64,000 nucleotides of DNA from Cohnella herbarum (GTDB lineage: Bacteria > Bacillota > Bacilli > Paenibacillales > Paenibacillaceae): positions 4,619,501-4,683,500 of the forward strand of contig NZ_CP051680.1 in assembly GCF_012849095.1 (NCBI RefSeq). The letters run 5' to 3'. Shown one piece after another: positions 54,243-63,182 of the stretch (the stretch's first letter is position 1; each line of letters starts with the position of its first letter). The position numbers were made by a program, and so were the translations under genes. The notes beneath the pieces are model-generated. The model was given only the letters and a program-made list of their open reading frames with translations. It had not been told where the DNA came from and searched no databases.

Positions 54243-55009
54243 GACCATACCTGCCACGGGGCTATTCCAGTCTGCCATAACTCTTCTAGTTTCACTTTAT
54301 CTCTCATGGTGTCCATCGGTTGCCAAAAACCCTCATGTAAGTACGCGGATAATTGACCTCTTCTTGCCAGTTCCTCAACGGGATCTTGCTCCCATGTGGT
54401 TCCATCCCCTTCTATGTAATCAAAAATGCTCGGTTCAAGAACGAAAAAACCACCATTGACCCAATTACCATCTCCTTGCGGTTTTTCTTTGAAGCCAACA
54501 ATACGATCTTCATGCAAGTCTATAGCACCAAAACGTCCAGGGGGTTGTACAGTCGTTACAGTTGCAAGTCTTCCTTTTTGATTGTGGAATTTAATTAATT
54601 GTTCTATATTCACATTCCCTACCCCGTCACCGTAGGTAAAACAGAAAGTTTCATTGCCAACATGCGATCGTACTCGCTTCAACCTTCCTCCTGTCATCGT
54701 ATTTTCTCCCGTATCGACAAGCGTAATGCGCCAAGGCTCCGCCTTGTTCTGGTGAACCGTCATCTCATTAGATCTAAGATCAAAAGTTACATCCGATGTA
54801 TGTAAAAAGTAATTTGAAAAGTACTCTTTAATCATATACCCTTTATAACCAAGGCAAATAATGAAATCATTCACCCCATAAAAAGAATACAACTTCATAA
54901 TATGCCAAAGGATCGGCTTTCCACCGATTTGAATCATAGGCTTCGGCATTAGGTGAGTTTCTTCGCTTATTCTAGTTCCGAATCCCCCAGCCAAGATGAC
55001 TGCTTTCAT
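54239..55009 (-). CDS. rfbF: Glucose-1-phosphate cytidylyltransferase
   Basis: Makes CDP-glucose. 256 residues with [22 protein letters not shown] at the N-terminus (activator-binding/pyrophosphorylase loop), [27 protein letters not shown] and the C-terminal [13 protein letters not shown]. Its last bases overlap rfbG. It opens the CDP-6-deoxyhexose branch (rfbF, rfbG, C-methyltransferase, epimerase). Confidence 0.96.
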   Translation of the reverse strand: MKAVILAGGFGTRISEETHLMPKPMIQIGGKPILWHIMKLYSFYGVNDFIICLGYKGYMIKEYFSNYFLHTSDVTFDLRSNEMTVHQNKAEPWRITLVDTGENTMTGGRLKRVRSHVGNETFCFTYGDGVGNVNIEQLIKFHNQKGRLATVTTVQPPGRFGAIDLHEDRIVGFKEKPQGDGNWVNGGFFVLEPSIFDYIEGDGTTWEQDPVEELARRGQLSAYLHEGFWQPMDTMRDKVKLEELWQTGIAPWQVWS

Positions 55010-55134
55010 AAACTCTCTCCTTTGGCTTTTTGATAGACACGGCTCATAGGTTGAATACTAGCTCAATGATTCTCCTCAATTGCATACCCTATATATCGGT
55101 TAAACTACTAATTAGCATTAAAAATCAGGATTAA

Positions 55135-56286
55135 TTAACTGTAACTAAGCAAGACCGGTCTCAATTCTCTCCAAGTAAAGTGCGGTGATTCATTCTTATT
55201 ACCATTTATGATCGATAAGTTTTTATTCACATCCATATAGTTAGGGAGAAGTTCGAAAGCACGTAATAAATAACTCTTCGCTTCAATGACTTTATCTAAA
55301 GATAAATAGCAAGCTCCTAAGTTATTTAATATTTCACACCGATTTGAGTCCCGGGCTAATGCTGTATGGAAGGTTATTATCGCTTTCTCAAAATCTTTGT
55401 TATGTACTTCATACATTCCTTTAAATAAGTAACCGGCTATAGAATCAGGATGGGTTTCCAAAAGTTTCAAAATGATTTCATACCCGAGATCCCATCGTTC
55501 AAGCCTATACATTACAGAAACAAAGTCAACGGTGTTTTTCTCCTCGGTTAGATTCCTTTTATGGATAGCTTCTTGTAAGGAGGAAGTGCTGTACTTCTCG
55601 AGCACCTTTCGTTCTCCAACGGCAACACTTTCAATTGTTCTGGAGGCATTTTCATGATGTCTTCTGATTAAGGCTAAAGGCTCATCTTGATACAAAAATC
55701 CTCCTCTAGCTGCCAAACGAAGCCACAGATCCCAGTCCTCACAGTGAGTTAAATTCTCATCAAAACCGCCAACTGCTAATATCTCTTCCTTATCTACTAT
55801 AGTCCCTGATAAATACACATAATTCCGCACAATTTCATAACCTAATATCTCCTCGGGCAAAACCTGTTTGAATCGGAATACCCCCTCAAGAACTTCACCC
55901 TGTTCATTCATTTGTTGAAATGCGCTATGCGATAGTACCCAGTGCTTTTTGGAGTCTGCGCTTCCCCATAATTCCACATGAGATTGCGTTAGTCGATCAT
56001 GGGCAAGATCATCCGCATCCATAAATAATATAGCCTCGCCGACGGACTCCCTGATGCCCCTATTTCTAGAAAAAGATACCCCTCTATTGCAGTCATTAAT
56101 AATATGACGAACTTTTAATTCGCTTGTTACTATAAACGCATCCACGATCTCAGCTGAGCGATCCGTACTACAATCATTAACTACAATAATCTCATTTAAG
56201 GGATAGATTTGATTTTCCAAATGCCTTAGCGTTTCTAAAATATATTTCTCGCCGTTATACAGGGGGACAATGGCGGATATTCTCAT
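55135..56286 (-). CDS. Glycosyltransferase, GT2 fold, with C-terminal TPR region
   Basis: 383 residues. The GT-A domain (1-230) has SAIVPLYNGEKYILETL, VVNDCSTDRSAEI, the DXD region FMDADDLAHDRL and HCEDWDLWLRL. Residues about 260-360 form two to three tetratricopeptide-like repeats (AGYLFKGMYEVHNKDFEKAI; CEILNNLGACYLSLDKVIEAK). TPRs often dock a glycosyltransferase to a protein acceptor. It follows pseB, so flagellin glycan extension is plausible. Confidence 0.88.
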   Translation of the reverse strand: MRISAIVPLYNGEKYILETLRHLENQIYPLNEIIVVNDCSTDRSAEIVDAFIVTSELKVRHIINDCNRGVSFSRNRGIRESVGEAILFMDADDLAHDRLTQSHVELWGSADSKKHWVLSHSAFQQMNEQGEVLEGVFRFKQVLPEEILGYEIVRNYVYLSGTIVDKEEILAVGGFDENLTHCEDWDLWLRLAARGGFLYQDEPLALIRRHHENASRTIESVAVGERKVLEKYSTSSLQEAIHKRNLTEEKNTVDFVSVMYRLERWDLGYEIILKLLETHPDSIAGYLFKGMYEVHNKDFEKAIITFHTALARDSNRCEILNNLGACYLSLDKVIEAKSYLLRAFELLPNYMDVNKNLSIINGNKNESPHFTWRELRPVLLSYS

Positions 56287-56330
56287 TCTTTGTTGTCTCC
56301 TATTCTTAATGCCTTTAAATCAAACAATTC

Positions 56331-57344
56331 TTAAAGGAGATTCTCATACATCAACCAGTCAAGAAGTTTTTCCTTACCAATAATCTCATTCGAAGAATAT
56401 TTCATTTTGTCGGACAACCAATTTCCCGAAGAGTAACTATTTTTATCTATCTGTTGACCATAAATAGGAGGAATAATATACATTAAATCTGTTTCGAGTA
56501 CATTGTGCTGCTCGTCTACCGTCATTAATTCCTCTTCCAATTTCTCTCCGGGGCGAAGTCCTATCTCTTCGATTCGCACATCTCCATGATAAGGAGTCTC
56601 CTTTGTTAATTGCTCTATCATTACTTCAGTGAGATCTGCCAGTCTAACTATCGGCATTTTTAATACAAATACTTCCCCCCCATAAGACATTCCATTAGCT
56701 TCCATCAACAGACTAATAGCTTGTTGAGGGGTCATCATATATCTTGTCATTCTTAAATCTGTAATCGTGACTTTTTGTTGTTCAAGAATCTGTTTTTTGA
56801 ATAGCGGAATTACCGACCCTCTAGAACCCATAACATTACCAAACCTAACGGAAGCAAAGGAAGTCACCTTCGACCCCTTCTGATAACCCGCTGCAGAAAT
56901 TAATCTCTCAGCAGTTAACTTGGTAGCCCCATATGTATTGGAAGGCGACACCGCTTTGTCCGTGCTCGTAAACAGTACTTTTTCAACGCCTGCTTGAATC
57001 GCGGATTGTATCACGTTCTGGGTACCGATTACGTTAGTCTGTACAGCTTCAAATGGGTTATATTCACAGAATGGCACGTGTTTCATAGCCGCCAGATGAA
57101 AGACATAGTCGATATCCTCCATCGCTCTCGCTAATCTCTGTTGATCGCGAACATCGCCAATCAGAAATCGGAGTTTATTGGCATCTTCTTGAAAAGCTAG
57201 TCCCATTTCGTATTGCTTATATTCATCACGACTAAATATACGAATGACCTTTGGATTTTCTTGCAACAATCGTTTTGTCAAATGGTATCCGATTGTTCCT
57301 GTTCCGCCAACAATAAGTATTTTCTTGTCCGTATATATCCCCAT
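56331..57344 (-). CDS. pseB: UDP-GlcNAc 4,6-dehydratase (inverting)
   Basis: The first step of pseudaminic acid synthesis: dehydration with C5 inversion. 337 residues: LIVGGTGTIGYHLTKRLL, the hallmark FSRDEYKQYEM, HLAAMKHVPFCEYNPFEA, and the active-site TSTDKAVSPSNTYGATKLTAE. It lies six bases after the Maf gene, 20 kb away from the other pse genes. Such a pseB-maf linkage next to flagellin is common in Firmicutes. Confidence 0.93.
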   Translation of the reverse strand: MGIYTDKKILIVGGTGTIGYHLTKRLLQENPKVIRIFSRDEYKQYEMGLAFQEDANKLRFLIGDVRDQQRLARAMEDIDYVFHLAAMKHVPFCEYNPFEAVQTNVIGTQNVIQSAIQAGVEKVLFTSTDKAVSPSNTYGATKLTAERLISAAGYQKGSKVTSFASVRFGNVMGSRGSVIPLFKKQILEQQKVTITDLRMTRYMMTPQQAISLLMEANGMSYGGEVFVLKMPIVRLADLTEVMIEQLTKETPYHGDVRIEEIGLRPGEKLEEELMTVDEQHNVLETDLMYIIPPIYGQQIDKNSYSSGNWLSDKMKYSSNEIIGKEKLLDWLMYENLL

Positions 57345-57350
57345 GGTTTC

Positions 57351-59189
57351 CTATCCTCTTTCATTGAGCTTCTCTAGTAGATTTGTTATATAGATATCCA
57401 TAAGAGGAACAAGTTCATGTAGACCTACTATTAAGGGGCTAATACATTCTATCAACTTAATGTGCTTCAGTTCATTATCCGCCTCGTTAAACATATCGCT
57501 CCAATGACGTTCCGTATGATTTCTCTCAGCAGTTAACAGGAACGAAAATATCTTTGTATATAACGTATGTTCTATAACCGGTGACCAGAGTGCTACAAAT
57601 TTTTGTAACCAACCTTGAATATCCCTCGATTTGAACTGAATATGCTTTTCCAACATCTTTAACTTCTTATGCAAGTCCGCTAACTCTAGATATGTAAGTT
57701 TAATTTTATCTAAGATCGCCTGCCTTCTTACTTCTGGGAAAACAGATAATGTCTGAACTACTTTTTCTCTAAACCAATCATCGGCGATTATGTGATGTTG
57801 GTGCTCCTCAATCATTTCCTCAAATTTCTTAAGCTCGGTATGTTCAATCACCGCTCCTACGGTTGATGCATTATAAAATGAAATATTCGGAAAAGCCCCG
57901 ATCACGGCTTCCACATCTCTTTTGAGATTTAACATGGAATGGTTCGTTCTATTTTGATAACCAGCTACACTTTCTACCGAGAGTATGGAATTGACAACCC
58001 CATATTTCTCCCACTCAATAAGGTGATTAACTCCATCTGAATACATTCTATCACCAGGATAGGAGAAGTCCTGACCTATAAATGTAATCTCTGCAAATCC
58101 AAGATGCGCCGCAACTTGAATACAAGTCCCTGTAACAGAAGAAGTAGAAGCAAGAATTCCATCTTCTGTTGTTAAATCTATGAAATAATGAGAAACAACA
58201 TCCATATCGAAAAATCCATGCATCAAATACGGAGACCGATCATCCCTGATCGCCTCATATTTAATACTCGGGATATATAAGAAGGGAATATGGCCAACAT
58301 CAAGCTTTTCGAAAACGCGTTGGTTAGGTGCACCGCCATCCATTGAGACAATCAAATGCGGCTCAATCCCATGATGCAATAGCCCCTGAACGCTTGAACC
58401 AGCAGCAATAATAAAGACATGCTTTTTAAGTTCACGCAATATATCAGCTTCCATACCCAAAGATGGACCTGATCCTACAATGATTGCCGCCATCCCATGA
58501 CATATATCCTTCAAAGGGAAGAAGGTAGGCGTCCGTAAATTTCTCTCCATATTCAAAATCATGTTTTCCAACCATTCCGCCTTGTAGTGCGAGATGGTTC
58601 TAACATCTGTGCCATAACTCAATGCCAACTTCGGAATTAAATCAGAAAGTCGGCTCTCCAGGTCCGGGGCTAACTTCCTGCAATAAGGAAGTACAGTGAA
58701 ACCGAATTGTCCCTTTAAGGTCTTATACATTCCTATTAACAATTCGGTTATTACACCTTCATCATTACCAATTGCGAACATCGCAATTTGTCGACTCCCG
58801 AGAATCGGCCTTAAATCCACCGTTTCAATAGCTGCAAGAAAAACATTCAAATCCGGTTCATAGATATATAAACGTTTATCCGGGTGTTGGACTAAAAGGG
58901 TGTCCAGATGATAGCCCAATCCAAATCCGGCCACCAACACATCATTCGAATTTAGGATGTTATCGTCTATAGACTCAACCCATCTTTTAGTTTCAAGCTC
59001 CGGATCATACTTACTATACATATGAAAACCCACACCATCTTCCGACGGAATAAGTAAGTTTGATTGTCCGTTCTTAGCTGGTTCTATGGCAACAAGTTCC
59101 TTATTATAAGTTTGATTCCTAACAAGCTTATAGATTTCCGGATACTGCTCCCTAAGAAACATCAAATTATCTGCTGCATACTTCTTCAT
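57351..59189 (-). CDS. Motility accessory factor (Maf) flagellin glycosyltransferase
   Basis: 612 residues. The central MptE-like (DUF115) domain carries AAIIVGSGPSLGMEADIL, IIAAGSSVQGLLHHGIEPHLIVSMDGG and ITFIGQDFSYPGDRMYSDG. The N-terminal part (DVLVAGFGLGYHLDTLL; LYIYEPDLNVFLAAIE) and a helical C-terminus complete the Maf layout. Maf proteins transfer CMP-nonulosonates to Ser/Thr of flagellin before export. It overlaps the upstream gene by four bases (ATGA) and is followed by pseB. Confidence 0.93.
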   Translation of the reverse strand: MKKYAADNLMFLREQYPEIYKLVRNQTYNKELVAIEPAKNGQSNLLIPSEDGVGFHMYSKYDPELETKRWVESIDDNILNSNDVLVAGFGLGYHLDTLLVQHPDKRLYIYEPDLNVFLAAIETVDLRPILGSRQIAMFAIGNDEGVITELLIGMYKTLKGQFGFTVLPYCRKLAPDLESRLSDLIPKLALSYGTDVRTISHYKAEWLENMILNMERNLRTPTFFPLKDICHGMAAIIVGSGPSLGMEADILRELKKHVFIIAAGSSVQGLLHHGIEPHLIVSMDGGAPNQRVFEKLDVGHIPFLYIPSIKYEAIRDDRSPYLMHGFFDMDVVSHYFIDLTTEDGILASTSSVTGTCIQVAAHLGFAEITFIGQDFSYPGDRMYSDGVNHLIEWEKYGVVNSILSVESVAGYQNRTNHSMLNLKRDVEAVIGAFPNISFYNASTVGAVIEHTELKKFEEMIEEHQHHIIADDWFREKVVQTLSVFPEVRRQAILDKIKLTYLELADLHKKLKMLEKHIQFKSRDIQGWLQKFVALWSPVIEHTLYTKIFSFLLTAERNHTERHWSDMFNEADNELKHIKLIECISPLIVGLHELVPLMDIYITNLLEKLNERG

Positions 59190-59779
59190 GAATATACCTC
59201 TGCCTCTAAATGATTCAGTAATGCCTTGAAAGTATCGGGCAGCTCATATTTAATGATATCGCCCGCCCTAGAATAGTCATTCTGCTGTAAACCCGCTTCA
59301 AGATCCTCTATCTGACCTTCCACTTCAGACACGAAACGAGTGAGAATGATGGTCGGTATCCCTTCCATTCTCTTGGCATTCTCTAATAGAACATGCACGG
59401 ATTGCCCGACCCATTGCATCCCTTCCGTCAATTGACCGAAATGATTCCAATCTTCGTCTTTCATCACCCCATAAAACAATTCAGAGATTGAATCACAAGC
59501 CTTAATCAACTTAGGAAGGTAATCCTTCAAATCAGCTTTAATATCATTCACTATTATCGCTTCATGAACTGTTTTTATTTCAATAGACTTTATATTCATC
59601 AGATTCTCAAGTAAGTAATTATTATAGTTTTCTCTATAAGCAACCCCGTCAATAATAACTTCTTGAACGATCTCTAGCTGGTCATACAACGCCTTAAACA
59701 AAGCGTTCAACGACTCTAGTCTAGCCGCTTGATCCTGATTGCGTAAATCTATAGTTCCATGTATGGATACAATAATCAT
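59186..59779 (-). CDS. Helical protein of unknown function upstream of maf
   Basis: 197 residues, mostly alpha-helical, with no signal peptide or membrane segment. It begins MIIVSIHGTIDLRNQDQAA and has a conserved-looking ELPDTFKALLNHLE near the end. It is translationally coupled to the Maf gene and is the first gene after a SigD-like promoter, so it probably works with Maf, for example as a chaperone or specificity partner (inference). Confidence 0.72.
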   Translation of the reverse strand: MIIVSIHGTIDLRNQDQAARLESLNALFKALYDQLEIVQEVIIDGVAYRENYNNYLLENLMNIKSIEIKTVHEAIIVNDIKADLKDYLPKLIKACDSISELFYGVMKDEDWNHFGQLTEGMQWVGQSVHVLLENAKRMEGIPTIILTRFVSEVEGQIEDLEAGLQQNDYSRAGDIIKYELPDTFKALLNHLEAEVYS

Positions 59780-59813
59780 TTAACTCAACACCTTATTGGC
59801 TTATTTACACTAT

Positions 59814-59839
59814 ATATCGGCATTTATCGACATTTTCTA
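59814..59839 (-). promoter_or_regulatory. SigD-type promoter of the maf operon
   Basis: On the minus strand an exact GCCGATAT (59814-59821) is preceded at 14 bases by TAGA (59836-59839), close to the SigD consensus TAAA-N15-GCCGATAT. It lies about 35 bases before the first gene of the maf-pseB unit and just after the flagellin terminator. Confidence 0.7.
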
Positions 59840-59844
59840 AATAG

Positions 59845-59875
59845 AAAAACTCCCCAGTCATTAGACTGGGGAGTT
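59845..59875 (-). terminator. Flagellin gene terminator
   Basis: On the minus strand AACTCCCCAGTC-TAAT-GACTGGGGAGTT forms a perfect 12-base stem, followed by more Ts. It separates hag from the maf operon. Confidence 0.93.
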
Positions 59876-59890
59876 TCCAATTCAAGGATA

Positions 59891-60706
59891 TTAGCCAAGT
59901 AGACGAAGTACGTTTTGCGGTACGGAGTTTGCTTGCGCCAACATAGCTGTACCAGCTTGTACAAGAATTTGTCTGCGAGTGAAGTCTGTCATCTCTTTAG
60001 CCATATCTGCATTGCGGATACGGGATTCAGAAGCGGACAAGTTCTCGGAGTTTACGCCAACGTTGTTGATCGTGTGCTCCAAGCGATTTTGTACAGCACC
60101 GAACTCAGCACGACGTTGCGATACAACGCTGATTGCGGATTGAATAGCAGCAATTGCTGTTTGAGCACCGCTTGCAGTACTTACATCAAGGCTACCAACG
60201 CCGATTTTGGATGCTTGCATACCGCTACCCAAAGATACGGAGATTGTCGTGTTAGCTTCGAAACCAACTTGGAAAGATACGCTGGATTGAGTTCCATTCA
60301 ATAAGCTGATGCCATTGAACTTCAAGCTAGTAGCAATGTTGTCGATTTCAGCAACAAGCGCAGTTACTTCCAGACCGATTTTCTCGCGGTCGGATTCAGC
60401 CAATGTTCCGTTGGAAGCTTGGTTAGCCAATACGTTCAGACGTTGCAACATGGAGTGAACTTCAGTAAGCGCACCCTCTGCAGTTTGGATCAAGGAGATA
60501 CCGTCTTGAGCATTGCTGATCGCTTGGTTGTAACCGCCGATTTGGTAACGCATTTTTTCGGAAATCGCCAAACCTGCAGCATCGTCAGCAGCGCGGTTGA
60601 TACGGTAACCGGAAGAAAGTTTTTCCATTGTTTTGCCCATTTGGGTGTTGTTGGATCCCAAGTTGCGATGAGCGTTGATTGCACTAACGTTTGTGTTAAT
60701 GTACAT
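59891..60706 (-). CDS. hag: Flagellin
   Basis: The filament subunit, 271 residues from the ATG at 60706 (MYINTNVSAINAHRNLGSNN). The conserved D0/D1 ends are complete: KLSSGYRINRAADDAAGLAIS near the N-terminus and SRIRNADMAKEMTDFTRRQI with QANSVPQNVLRLLG at the C-terminus. The middle (about 145-190) is short, so the outer D2/D3 domains are almost absent, as in B. subtilis Hag. The gene has its own SigD promoter, CsrA-type leader sites and a strong terminator. Confidence 0.97.
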   Translation of the reverse strand: MYINTNVSAINAHRNLGSNNTQMGKTMEKLSSGYRINRAADDAAGLAISEKMRYQIGGYNQAISNAQDGISLIQTAEGALTEVHSMLQRLNVLANQASNGTLAESDREKIGLEVTALVAEIDNIATSLKFNGISLLNGTQSSVSFQVGFEANTTISVSLGSGMQASKIGVGSLDVSTASGAQTAIAAIQSAISVVSQRRAEFGAVQNRLEHTINNVGVNSENLSASESRIRNADMAKEMTDFTRRQILVQAGTAMLAQANSVPQNVLRLLG

Positions 60707-60710
60707 AATG

Positions 60711-60725
60711 ATCATCCTCCATGAT
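60711..60725 (-). promoter_or_regulatory. hag ribosome binding site overlapping a CsrA GGA motif
   Basis: The minus strand reads ATCATGGAGGATGAT just before the hag ATG. The Shine-Dalgarno GGAGG also provides an AGGAUG core, the usual place for the repressing CsrA site (BS2 equivalent). Confidence 0.6.
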
Positions 60726-60735
60726 ATTAGATAGT

Positions 60736-60753
60736 GGTCACATCCTTGCGACC
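60736..60753 (-). promoter_or_regulatory. CsrA-binding hairpin in the hag leader
   Basis: The minus strand reads GGTCGCA-AGGA-TGTGACC: a seven-base stem (one G-U pair) displaying GGA in its loop. The CAAGGATGT core matches the CsrA SELEX consensus RUACARGGAUGU closely. It begins within a few bases of the predicted transcription start and probably is the high-affinity site (BS1 equivalent). Confidence 0.75.
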
Positions 60754-60761
60754 TAAATAAT

Positions 60762-60788
60762 ATATCGGATAGTCAAAACAGAATATTA
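60762..60788 (-). promoter_or_regulatory. SigD-type promoter of hag
   Basis: On the minus strand TAAT (60785-60788), 15 bases, then TCCGATAT (60762-60769), against consensus TAAA-N15-GCCGATAT. The expected start near 60755 gives a leader of about 50 bases. Confidence 0.75.
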
Positions 60789-60855
60789 ATACTTTTGATC
60801 TATTTTTCAGGAAAAATTTTCAGATATTTTTCATGTATCATTCCCATACATCGAA

Positions 60856-61281
60856 TTACTTTTTCTCATCGAAGTAATACGATATCTGATCGTCGGAATT
60901 CATGCCGCTATAAGCATTGAAAACTTTTCGTTGAGTCTTAGCCGAACCCAACTCAGCACCGGTTGAAACCATCATCGTTTCGATCTTAAAAGCCGATTCG
61001 GTTGTCAGAACTCTTGCTGATTCAGCCGTTGCTTGTATTTCTGCTTGAAATAATCGTTTCATCTCTTCAGTGCCGAGATCACTTTTCAGCGACTTCTGAA
61101 TCCGTTCTATCTCAACCCGAGTAGCCGTTTTCTTTTCCGTTAATTGCTGCATACGTGTCCAAAGTTGATCTTCCGGAGACATGGACTTAAGCAGTGTAAG
61201 CTGCTCCATACTGATCTTCGCTAGCTGTTCGTAGCCCATCTGCCACTCACGAATTCTCGCGGCAACATCAGCCGTTCCCAT
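60856..61281 (-). CDS. FliT-like flagellar protein
   Basis: 141 residues, entirely helical and charged. Start ATG 61281 follows GAGGTTGCCA and lies inside the end of fliS. Position directly after fliS and size suggest the FliT export chaperone for FliD, but sequence similarity by eye is weak, so I leave the symbol open. Confidence 0.65.
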   Translation of the reverse strand: MGTADVAARIREWQMGYEQLAKISMEQLTLLKSMSPEDQLWTRMQQLTEKKTATRVEIERIQKSLKSDLGTEEMKRLFQAEIQATAESARVLTTESAFKIETMMVSTGAELGSAKTQRKVFNAYSGMNSDDQISYYFDEKK

Positions 61282-61663
61282 TGGCAACCTCTTTCCCTAA
61301 CTGGTTCCATGTTTGGCGGAGATCGCCAAGGATAGTTTCAGACTCTAGCAAAAGTTCTTTTTGCTTATGAATATTCGCTTGAGTAAGCTGGTTAACCAAA
61401 TAGAAATAGATCTCCTTAAGATTCTTAGCGATAACATCGCCCTGCTCCTCGTTCAAGCACGCCATCAACTCAAACACGATAGCCTGCGCTTTCTGGATAA
61501 ACTTATGAGCATCGGCTTGCCGACTTGAATCAAGGGCTTGTTTAGCTCTGTTTATGTTGGTTAATGCTCCGTCATATAACATTAGAATAAGTCGGTGAGG
61601 CGATGCTGTCTCGTATTTGTTCTTCTGATAAGCTTGATATCCAGGCATGTGTTGTACAGTCAC
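61268..61663 (-). CDS. fliS: Flagellin export chaperone FliS
   Basis: Binds the C-terminus of flagellin in the cytosol, and in B. subtilis also joins the FliW-Hag circuit. 131 residues with the diagnostic YQKNKYETASPHRLILMLYDGAL at the N-terminus and an all-helical fold. The start is GTG, eleven bases after AAGGAG. It lies 43 bases after fliD. Confidence 0.95.
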   Translation of the reverse strand: MTVQHMPGYQAYQKNKYETASPHRLILMLYDGALTNINRAKQALDSSRQADAHKFIQKAQAIVFELMACLNEEQGDVIAKNLKEIYFYLVNQLTQANIHKQKELLLESETILGDLRQTWNQLGKEVANGNG

Positions 61664-61706
61664 CGAATTTCCATCTCCTTGTCACTTCTTGCTACGATAA
61701 CGGAAA

Positions 61707-63131
61707 TTAGCCCCACGAATTGATTTGGCTTGACATCCACGACTTCTCGTTATTAAGCGATGACAGCGCCGTCTCCATTGCAGTGAACTGTTTTTGTAAC
61801 TGCTTTTCTTTCATCGTTAAACGCAAATTCATATCTTCCATTTGCTGCGTAATGGTCTTCAGATCCGCATCATAACCGGATACCTTATAAGCCAATAATC
61901 CCGTCCCGGTTTTAGTCCAATTGAATAATCCATTGTATAGACGAGTAGCTATTCCTTTATCCTTATTAGCAGCAGCTGCATTGGAACTGAATAAGTCGGC
62001 AACCGCTCCCGGATCTTTATTATAAGCTTCGGTAAACTTATTTTTATCAAAGGTCAGTTTACCGGTCATTTCTTTTCCGCTTGTAACACCCTTGTCTATT
62101 TCAAGTCCGATTTCGAATAAGAACTTATAAGCTCCGGTACCTTTGACTTGACCGTTAACTAGTTCATTTAATTCGGATTGTAAAGTGCGCAACGTTGAAT
62201 CGCCTTGCATTTTAGCATCCTTGGCACTATTTGAGCGTACCGCGGTAATCGCATCGTTATAGGCGTCGACGAAGGTTTGGATTTTCGCGGCTATCTTGTC
62301 CGTATCGGTTGCTACCGTGATCGTGCTGGAAGCATTTTCTTTTAACAAGTTAATCGTAACTCCGGGAATAATATCCTTCAGCTCGTTGCTAGCCGATGAG
62401 ACCGTTATCCCGTTAACTTCCGCAGTCGCATTCTGAGCCGATTGTCTTGTGTTTAAGCTATTATCGGCTTTCTTAATACCGAGCGATTTAAGCAATGCAT
62501 CCGAACCATCCAGATAAACGTGACCATCCGGGGTTCCAGGCATTGTCCCAAATTGTATATCCGCATCCGCACCGAACTTATCCGTTGTCAGCACCAACGT
62601 TTGTTTACCCGGCGTGGTCTCCACAATACTTGCAGTTACGCCCTTCTTGGCGGCATTAATATCGTTTTTAAGATTATTCAGAACTTCCTGATTATTGGCA
62701 CCCTTTATCGTAATCTCGGCAGCTGTGGCACCACCGCTTCCAAACAAGTTAAACTTAGCCCCTGCCGTTAGGTCCTGACCCGTTTTCGAAAACTCGCCCG
62801 AACTAACCACATGTTTCTTAGCTAATTGAGTAACATTAACATTGTAGCTTCCCGTTACGGCTTGATCCGTTGCAGTTACGCTAAATACAGAACTGTCGCT
62901 AGCTTTAGCAGATGTCAAATTATAAGAAGTACTATACATTAAGTCGGCTACGGCACTCCGTAAAGTAACCAACTTCGTATTAATACCCCTAATTAACCCT
63001 TGTTCCTCGGACAATGTGCTCTTCTTCGTACCAAGTTTTTCATATGGAATGCGTTCAAGCTTCATTAAAGATTCTATCATTTCGCCTGTATTTAGTCCTG
63101 ACGCCAATCCGTTCAAACTTATTCCGCTCAT
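61707..63131 (-). CDS. fliD: Flagellar filament cap protein FliD (HAP2)
   Basis: 474 residues. N-terminal domain MSGISLNGLASGLNTGEMIESLMKLER, variable beta-rich middle, and C-terminal coiled helices (LKTITQQMEDMNLRLTMKEKQLQKQFTAMETALSSLNNE) ending SQINSWG. It caps the growing filament so that flagellin subunits polymerise under it. Confidence 0.96.
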   Translation of the reverse strand: MSGISLNGLASGLNTGEMIESLMKLERIPYEKLGTKKSTLSEEQGLIRGINTKLVTLRSAVADLMYSTSYNLTSAKASDSSVFSVTATDQAVTGSYNVNVTQLAKKHVVSSGEFSKTGQDLTAGAKFNLFGSGGATAAEITIKGANNQEVLNNLKNDINAAKKGVTASIVETTPGKQTLVLTTDKFGADADIQFGTMPGTPDGHVYLDGSDALLKSLGIKKADNSLNTRQSAQNATAEVNGITVSSASNELKDIIPGVTINLLKENASSTITVATDTDKIAAKIQTFVDAYNDAITAVRSNSAKDAKMQGDSTLRTLQSELNELVNGQVKGTGAYKFLFEIGLEIDKGVTSGKEMTGKLTFDKNKFTEAYNKDPGAVADLFSSNAAAANKDKGIATRLYNGLFNWTKTGTGLLAYKVSGYDADLKTITQQMEDMNLRLTMKEKQLQKQFTAMETALSSLNNEKSWMSSQINSWG

Positions 63132-63182
63132 CGCTTAATCCTCCCCCCAACTTATATAACCCTTTTATGCAGCCTTTCCAAA

